Assembly: GCA_031363915.1 (NCBI GenBank) | Contig: JANLVI010000010.1 | Coordinates: 62,001-126,000 of the forward strand | Source: JANLVI01 sp031363915 | GTDB lineage: Bacteria; Vulcanimicrobiota; Vulcanimicrobiia; Vulcanimicrobiales; Vulcanimicrobiaceae | Length of the DNA: 64,000 nt | Direction of reading: 5' to 3' | The notes under the pieces: model-generated | Databases searched by the model: none | Told to the model about the DNA's origin: nothing | Seen by the model: the letters and a program-made list of their open reading frames with translations, nothing else | Shown: positions 59,370 to 64,000 of the stretch, piece by piece | Layout of the letters: every line of letters begins with the position of its first letter | Numbering within the stretch: the first letter of the stretch is position 1 | Position numbers and translations under genes: made by a program

Positions 59370-62300
59370 GGACGGGGCCGCCGGTCGGCAGTTCGACGTC
59401 ATGCGTATCGGCCTTTTCACTTTTTCGCGCGCGCAGGCGATTCCCGATTTCATCGAAAGCCGCATACAGAACCGGAACGACGAAAAGTGTCAGAATCGTT
59501 GAGATGGTGAGGCCTCCAATGATGACCGTCGCAAGCGGTGAGTATGCGTCGATGCCGGTCTTTGGGAAGAACGCGACTGGAATGAGGACGACCAAACTGA
59601 CGATCGTCGTCATCAGAATCGGCCGCAGACGGACCGGGCCTGCCTCAAGAATCGCGTCGGTCCGAGACATCCCTTTGGCCCGATTGCGCAGGATGAGGTC
59701 GAGTAGCAGAATGGCGTTGCTGACCGCCATGCCGTTCGCGACGACGATCCCAAGAATGGACACGGTCGACAAATTCTGACGAGCGAGCATCAATCCGCCG
59801 AACACGCCAAGTAACTCGAGGGGAATCGCAAGCAACATGACGAGCGGATGCGTCAGCGAACGAAATTGTGCGACCAATAAGAGGAACACGAAAAGTGCTG
59901 CGATTTTCATCGCGTTGAGGAGGCGGTCGAACGACTGGCTCATCTCGGTCATATCGCCGCGCATTTCGATGCTGTAGCCCGTCGGAAATTGGATTTGCGC
60001 GATCGAGCCGCCGATCGTGTCCATATCGAGGGACATCTCACCTCGGCCGCCCTTGCGGTAGTAGCCAAGAACCGCGACAGCCGGTCTCAAGCCGTCGTGC
60101 TCGATGAGCGTCGGGCCGAGATTGCGTTGAATTTGCGCGATTGAAGAAAGCGGCACGACTGCACCGGTCTTTCCGACAATTTGAACCGCTGCTAGATCGG
60201 CCGGCGTCGCACGCTCGTCGCCCGCGTAGCGCAGCAGAATCGTGTCATGGCGCAAACCTTGCGGGTTGAAGTACTCTGTCGTCAAACCGCCGTGCGTCGC
60301 GTAATAGGCTTGCTGCGTCACGTCATCCGGCGTGAGCCCGATTTGAGCGGCTCGCGTTCGGTCCACGACGACGAGGTTTTGCGGCTGCAACATGCTGGAC
60401 GAGGTCGATACCTGGACGATCCCGGGAACGGCCTTCGCGACGGCGGCGACCTGCGAGCCGAGGCTCTCAACGGTGCCGATATCGGGACCGGTAACGAGCA
60501 ATTCCACCGGAGCGTCGTTGCTCGCCATGACGTCACTGCCCATTTCTTTTAGGGCAACGCGACGCAGGCCCGGGACCGTACGCATCGTCTGCGCGTACAC
60601 CGCATCCATGATTTCCCAAATCGTCCGCTTTCGCTCTTCCTTGGGACTGAAGGTGACAAGATACGACGCAGAGTTCACAGTGCCCATCGCCGTGCCGGTC
60701 ACATAGCCGGATGACGTGGGCTCTCCGATCTCACCGGAGACCCGTAGGACCTCTGGCTGTGCGAGGAGGATTTGCTCGAACTTCTTCGCTTTTTCCGAGG
60801 TAGCAGCGAACGAGGTCCCGGGAGTTGTCTCAAGGTATGCCGAGGCTTGCCCGGTATCGGCAAGCGGCATCATCTCGCTGCCAATCAACGGAGCAAGTTG
60901 AATTGCCGTATACGTGAGGATGGCCGCCACCACCAACACGGCGGTTGTGTTGCGCAGGCTCCAGCGAAGCCCCGAACGGTAGGACCCTTCAACACGCATA
61001 AGACCCTTATGCGTCGGCGTCAACAGCCGGCGTATTCCGTTGTCAAGCCGGTTCCGCCACGGTGCGGACGTCTGACCGTCGCCTTTGAAGAGAAAACTTG
61101 CGAGGAGCGGAGTAAGTGTGAGCGACACGACGAGCGATGCGACGAGCGCGAAGATGATGGGCCAAACCAATCCGACGAACATGATCTGCGTGATGCCGCC
61201 GCTCAAGAGTAGCGGCACGAGGGCGAGGATCATGACGCCTGTGGCGGCCGCAATTGGAAGAATGACCTCGAGGGTACCCTCGACCGCCGCTTGCCGAGAA
61301 GTTCGGCCTTCCCCGAGTTTCCGGTGCACCGCATGAATGACGACGATCGAATCATCGACGAGTCGGCCGATCGCGAGCAAGAGGCCGATCAGCGTCGAGC
61401 TGTTGATGGATAGGTGCATCGGAACGAACAGCAGGACGGCCAGACCCAAGCACGTCGGAATCGACGTCATGACGATCGCGGTCGCGCTGATGTCTTCGAG
61501 GAAGACGAGTAGGACGAGGCCGGCGAGTATCACGCTGACGATCAGTTCTTCGAGCATGTTTGCATTCAACGCTCCGACAAACCGCGAGTTGTCGTAGGCG
61601 GCGGTGAACTTCAAGCCGGCATTCGCTCGTTCGATTTCACGGAGCCGTTCGTTAACGGCTTTGATGACTTGGGGTGAGCTGGCGTCAGGATTCTCGACGA
61701 TCGAGACTTCCACGCTTTCTTTCCCGTTGAAACGATAGGCCGACCGTTGCTCGGCGCCGCCGTCCGTCACCTGAGCGACGTCGCGAACGTAGAGGGTGCG
61801 ATCTCCCGTCGTCATCACGGGATAGTTGAGGATGTCTTGGGCCGACCGGACGCGTTGGTCTCCACGGACAATCGTCTCGCGATTGCCGCCGGTGAGCGTA
61901 CCGCCCGAGCGACTGACGTTTTGCTTGTCGATCGCGTCACGCAGGTCGAGCATGGAAAGACCGGCTGAGGCGAGCGCGGCGCGATCGGCGACGATCTGCA
62001 CTTGCCGCTGGAGGCCGCCGAACGGGTAGACGTTTTGTACGCCTTCGACGTCTTTTAGTTGGCGAACGACATCGTTTGCGATGAATTCCCGAAGCCGCAC
62101 GGCGTCCCAACCGATTGCCGTCACGGCGAGTTGGAGGACGGGCGTATTGAGCGGATCGACCGGCACGACATACGACGGCTTGAGGTTGGCGCGGTCGTAC
62201 GGCAAGTCGCCCTCGGCCTGCTTCACAAGCTGCTGGACATCCACGAGCGCGCGCTGCATGTCGGTCCCATACGGAAACTGCAACGTGATCGTCGAGAGAC

Positions 62301-62595
62301 CGGCTTGCGAAATCGAACGAACGAAGCGGACCCCTTTGAGGTCGGTCATGCGCTCTTCGATCGGTTTTGAGAAATACGTCTCGGTCTCTTCGGCTGAATA
62401 CCCTGGCGTCATCGTGACGACCGAGACCAGCGGGCTCGGCACGTACGGCATCATTCGTGTCGGCAGAAAAAACATGACGGCGGCCAGCGCCGCGATCACT
62501 AAACCGAGATACAGCGCGAAAATCGCGTAGGGATTTCGCAGCGACCACGCCGGAACGCTTTTCTGCCCGGGTTCGCTCTTTCGGTCACCGTTCAC
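59362..62595 (-). CDS. RND-family efflux pump permease
   Basis: 1077 residues, about twelve membrane helices with two large periplasmic loops. Proton-relay residues appear in helix 4 (GRLVDDSIVVIHAVHRKL). The typical start region is RMMPYVPSPLVSVVTMTPGYSAEETE. The pump is of the AcrB/MdtB-like/HME superfamily; substrate type is not clear, as the heavy-metal-specific Met triad cannot be placed safely. It is coupled to the adaptor by a four-base overlap. Confidence 0.92.
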   Translation of the reverse strand: MNGDRKSEPGQKSVPAWSLRNPYAIFALYLGLVIAALAAVMFFLPTRMMPYVPSPLVSVVTMTPGYSAEETETYFSKPIEERMTDLKGVRFVRSISQAGLSTITLQFPYGTDMQRALVDVQQLVKQAEGDLPYDRANLKPSYVVPVDPLNTPVLQLAVTAIGWDAVRLREFIANDVVRQLKDVEGVQNVYPFGGLQRQVQIVADRAALASAGLSMLDLRDAIDKQNVSRSGGTLTGGNRETIVRGDQRVRSAQDILNYPVMTTGDRTLYVRDVAQVTDGGAEQRSAYRFNGKESVEVSIVENPDASSPQVIKAVNERLREIERANAGLKFTAAYDNSRFVGALNANMLEELIVSVILAGLVLLVFLEDISATAIVMTSIPTCLGLAVLLFVPMHLSINSSTLIGLLLAIGRLVDDSIVVIHAVHRKLGEGRTSRQAAVEGTLEVILPIAAATGVMILALVPLLLSGGITQIMFVGLVWPIIFALVASLVVSLTLTPLLASFLFKGDGQTSAPWRNRLDNGIRRLLTPTHKGLMRVEGSYRSGLRWSLRNTTAVLVVAAILTYTAIQLAPLIGSEMMPLADTGQASAYLETTPGTSFAATSEKAKKFEQILLAQPEVLRVSGEIGEPTSSGYVTGTAMGTVNSASYLVTFSPKEERKRTIWEIMDAVYAQTMRTVPGLRRVALKEMGSDVMASNDAPVELLVTGPDIGTVESLGSQVAAVAKAVPGIVQVSTSSSMLQPQNLVVVDRTRAAQIGLTPDDVTQQAYYATHGGLTTEYFNPQGLRHDTILLRYAGDERATPADLAAVQIVGKTGAVVPLSSIAQIQRNLGPTLIEHDGLRPAVAVLGYYRKGGRGEMSLDMDTIGGSIAQIQFPTGYSIEMRGDMTEMSQSFDRLLNAMKIAALFVFLLLVAQFRSLTHPLVMLLAIPLELLGVFGGLMLARQNLSTVSILGIVVANGMAVSNAILLLDLILRNRAKGMSRTDAILEAGPVRLRPILMTTIVSLVVLIPVAFFPKTGIDAYSPLATVIIGGLTISTILTLFVVPVLYAAFDEIGNRLRARKSEKADTHDVELPTGGPVHA

Positions 62596-63947
62596 GCGCG
62601 GCTCTCCGTTATCGATTGGCCTTCTTGGAGGGTTGCAGCACCGTCGACGACGACTCGCGCTTTCCGGTCGAGGTCACCCGTCACGGTAGACGTGGAACCA
62701 TCGTCATGCACCACGTGAACGGGCACGCGATGGGCGGTAGCGTTTACCGACGTCCAAACGGCCGCCTCGGAACCGGAACCAACGATGGCGATGGATGGGA
62801 CGGCAACGCCGGCGGGGGTCGGCTGTGAGCGCGCGTGAAGCGTCACTTGAACGTAGCCGCCGGGTACGAGGCCCGTTCTTCCGTTCTCCACGATTGCTTC
62901 GACCAAAGCCGTATGGGTCGTCGCGTCGGCGATCGGCGAGACCGACGTCACCCGTCCGTGGACGGTCGTGCCATCTTGCAGACGGGCTTCGATCGGCGTG
63001 CCGATCGAGATTGCCGTGATGTCTTGTTGCGCAACGTTCGCTTGAACGCGCAGCTTCCTCACGACCGCGATGCGTGCAATCGCTGTCCCCGCGGCGACAT
63101 AGACGCCGGGATCCACCAGCCGCTTCACGACGATGGCGTCTTCGGGGCTCGTGATCGTCGTAAAACTCGCAAGGGTTGATTCCGTCGCAGCCTGTGCAGC
63201 GGCCTTATCAGCCTGAGCGCGTGCCGAACGTGCTTGCGCGCGCATTTGTTCGACGCTCGCAGCCGCGTCCGTCACTTTTGTGCGAGAGACAATCAGCTGT
63301 TGCTGGATCGAGCCGACTTTGTTCGCCGTAGCGGAATACGCGCCCTGAGCCGCTGCATACTGGGCCTGTTCATCCTGATATTCCTGGGCCGAAACCGCCC
63401 CTTGATCGAGGAGCGTTTTTTCGCGTCGAATTTCATTCTCCCAGTAGCGGACCTGCGCTGCTTTTGCGGTTCGGTCCGCTTGTGCCGCGGCGAAATCGCG
63501 TTGCATCGCCGCAGTATCAGCCTGGGCAATGATCACGCCGTTGGGGGCGTGGTGATTTGCTTCGATCTCCGCGGCTTGCGCGGCGGCGGCTTGACCGGTC
63601 GCATCCGCAGCAGCAGCCACGGCACGGCTGTGGAGATCTGGTGAATCGAGCGACGCAATAACTTGACCCGCACGAACCTCGTCGCCGGCGTACAGCGAAA
63701 AATTCGTGAGGATTCCCGGCGCGCGCGTCACGACGTCCTGAGTAAGAAACGCTGCAATGGAGCCCGGTGCGTGGATGTCGGTCGAGGATTGCACCAGACG
63801 CACGGATACAAGCGTTACCGGCGTTGGCGCATCTCCGTGAACGCTTGCCGATGCGGCCATGTCCATCGATGGCGCAGCATATCTTGCGGATATGACAGCA
63901 AGGATGAGGACCACGGCTGCTGCAGCTGCGATGAGTCCGAGCGTCAA
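62592..63947 (-). CDS. RND efflux adaptor (HlyD/membrane fusion protein), start uncertain
   Basis: 451 residues from TTG 63947, the first start codon in the window. The frame stays open to the right edge (ATT CTA GCC GGA...), so the true start may be upstream. One N-terminal membrane anchor (LIAAAAAVVLILAVISA). A lipoyl-like half (GILTNFSLYAGDEVRAGQVIASLDSPDL) and a long coiled coil (about 120-255) follow, then the second half (TSPEDAIVVKRLVDPGVYV) and a beta-barrel/MP domain. It links pump and channel. Confidence 0.87.
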   Translation of the reverse strand: MTLGLIAAAAAVVLILAVISARYAAPSMDMAASASVHGDAPTPVTLVSVRLVQSSTDIHAPGSIAAFLTQDVVTRAPGILTNFSLYAGDEVRAGQVIASLDSPDLHSRAVAAAADATGQAAAAQAAEIEANHHAPNGVIIAQADTAAMQRDFAAAQADRTAKAAQVRYWENEIRREKTLLDQGAVSAQEYQDEQAQYAAAQGAYSATANKVGSIQQQLIVSRTKVTDAAASVEQMRAQARSARAQADKAAAQAATESTLASFTTITSPEDAIVVKRLVDPGVYVAAGTAIARIAVVRKLRVQANVAQQDITAISIGTPIEARLQDGTTVHGRVTSVSPIADATTHTALVEAIVENGRTGLVPGGYVQVTLHARSQPTPAGVAVPSIAIVGSGSEAAVWTSVNATAHRVPVHVVHDDGSTSTVTGDLDRKARVVVDGAATLQEGQSITESRA

Positions 63948-64000
63948 CGGACGGCGATCCCGGCGTACGATGACCAGGGTAATGCCTCCGGCTAGAATGA

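Noticed and set aside
1..64000. CRISPR arrays, insertion sequences, rRNA genes or riboswitches
   Set aside because: I saw no regularly spaced repeats, no transposase frames with terminal repeats, and no conserved rRNA or riboswitch cores by eye.

Overview
The window is GC-rich DNA from a bacterium that performs anoxygenic photosynthesis. The left end carries pufBALMC, which encodes LH1 beta and alpha, the type-II reaction-centre subunits L and M, and the tetrahaem cytochrome PufC (cut by the left edge). All are on the minus strand. A phytoene synthase and a plant/cyanobacterial-type (CrtP/PDS-like) phytoene desaturase follow. This mix, together with many Ser/Pro-rich secreted peptidases, a FolK-FolE2 fusion and Tat-type secreted proteins, fits a phototrophic member of Candidatus Eremiobacterota (WPS-2). 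That assignment is inference from gene content; no marker gene in the window proves it.

Layout. 1-2.8 kb: puf operon. 3.0-4.0 kb: one small unknown gene and a frame-broken remnant. 4.2-6.9 kb: carotenoid operon (unknown HMA-fold-like protein, desaturase, phytoene synthase). 7.0-8.5 kb: ApbC/Mrp iron-sulphur carrier, terminator, and two convergent truncated genes. 8.5-11.5 kb: amidohydrolase and M48 protease. 11.2-26.3 kb: a long minus-strand series with multicopper oxidase, phosphodiester glycosidase, DUF2461, glycosyltransferase, GH1-like hydrolase, FolK-FolE2, FolP, Crp/Fnr regulator, large zinc metalloprotease and S9 peptidase. 26.4-36.4 kb: fused PhnE-like permease, free-Met-sulfoxide reductase, FAH-family enzyme, an RsbU-type PP2C phosphatase/kinase fusion with a STAS antagonist and a dead RsbW-like gene, LarB, SDR, and a D-2-hydroxyacid dehydrogenase. 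36.5-47.7 kb: VPS10/Asp-box protein, RidA, PEP-mutase/isocitrate-lyase-family protein, citrate synthase, second S9 peptidase, VOC protein, MarR regulator and MBL hydrolase. 47.8-53.1 kb: a lipoprotein gene with a decayed tandem copy, a palindrome-rich divergent promoter and a LuxR/NB-ARC regulator. 53.1-57.6 kb: tRNA-Thr(CGU) with a HEPN/MNT pair and several broken gene remnants around an ftsH gene. 57.7-64 kb: an RND efflux operon (adaptor, pump, TolC, YtkA-like lipoprotein), running off or close to the right edge.

How genes work together. PufLM, PufC and LH1 with CrtB/CrtP build and pigment the photosynthetic unit. FolP and FolK-FolE2 supply three folate steps. The RsbU-type protein and STAS protein form a partner-switch stress module. 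The LuxR/NB-ARC operon probably controls the divergent lipoprotein through the inverted repeats between them. The adaptor-RND-TolC-YtkA set forms one efflux system. Many start or stop codons overlap or nearly touch, and several genes are visibly decaying. The most distinctive signals are an atypical PufM/PufL special-pair environment, an ApbC with its CxxC apparently moved to an N-terminal domain, the lipoprotein duplication that lost its operator, and a HEPN gene split by one in-frame stop.
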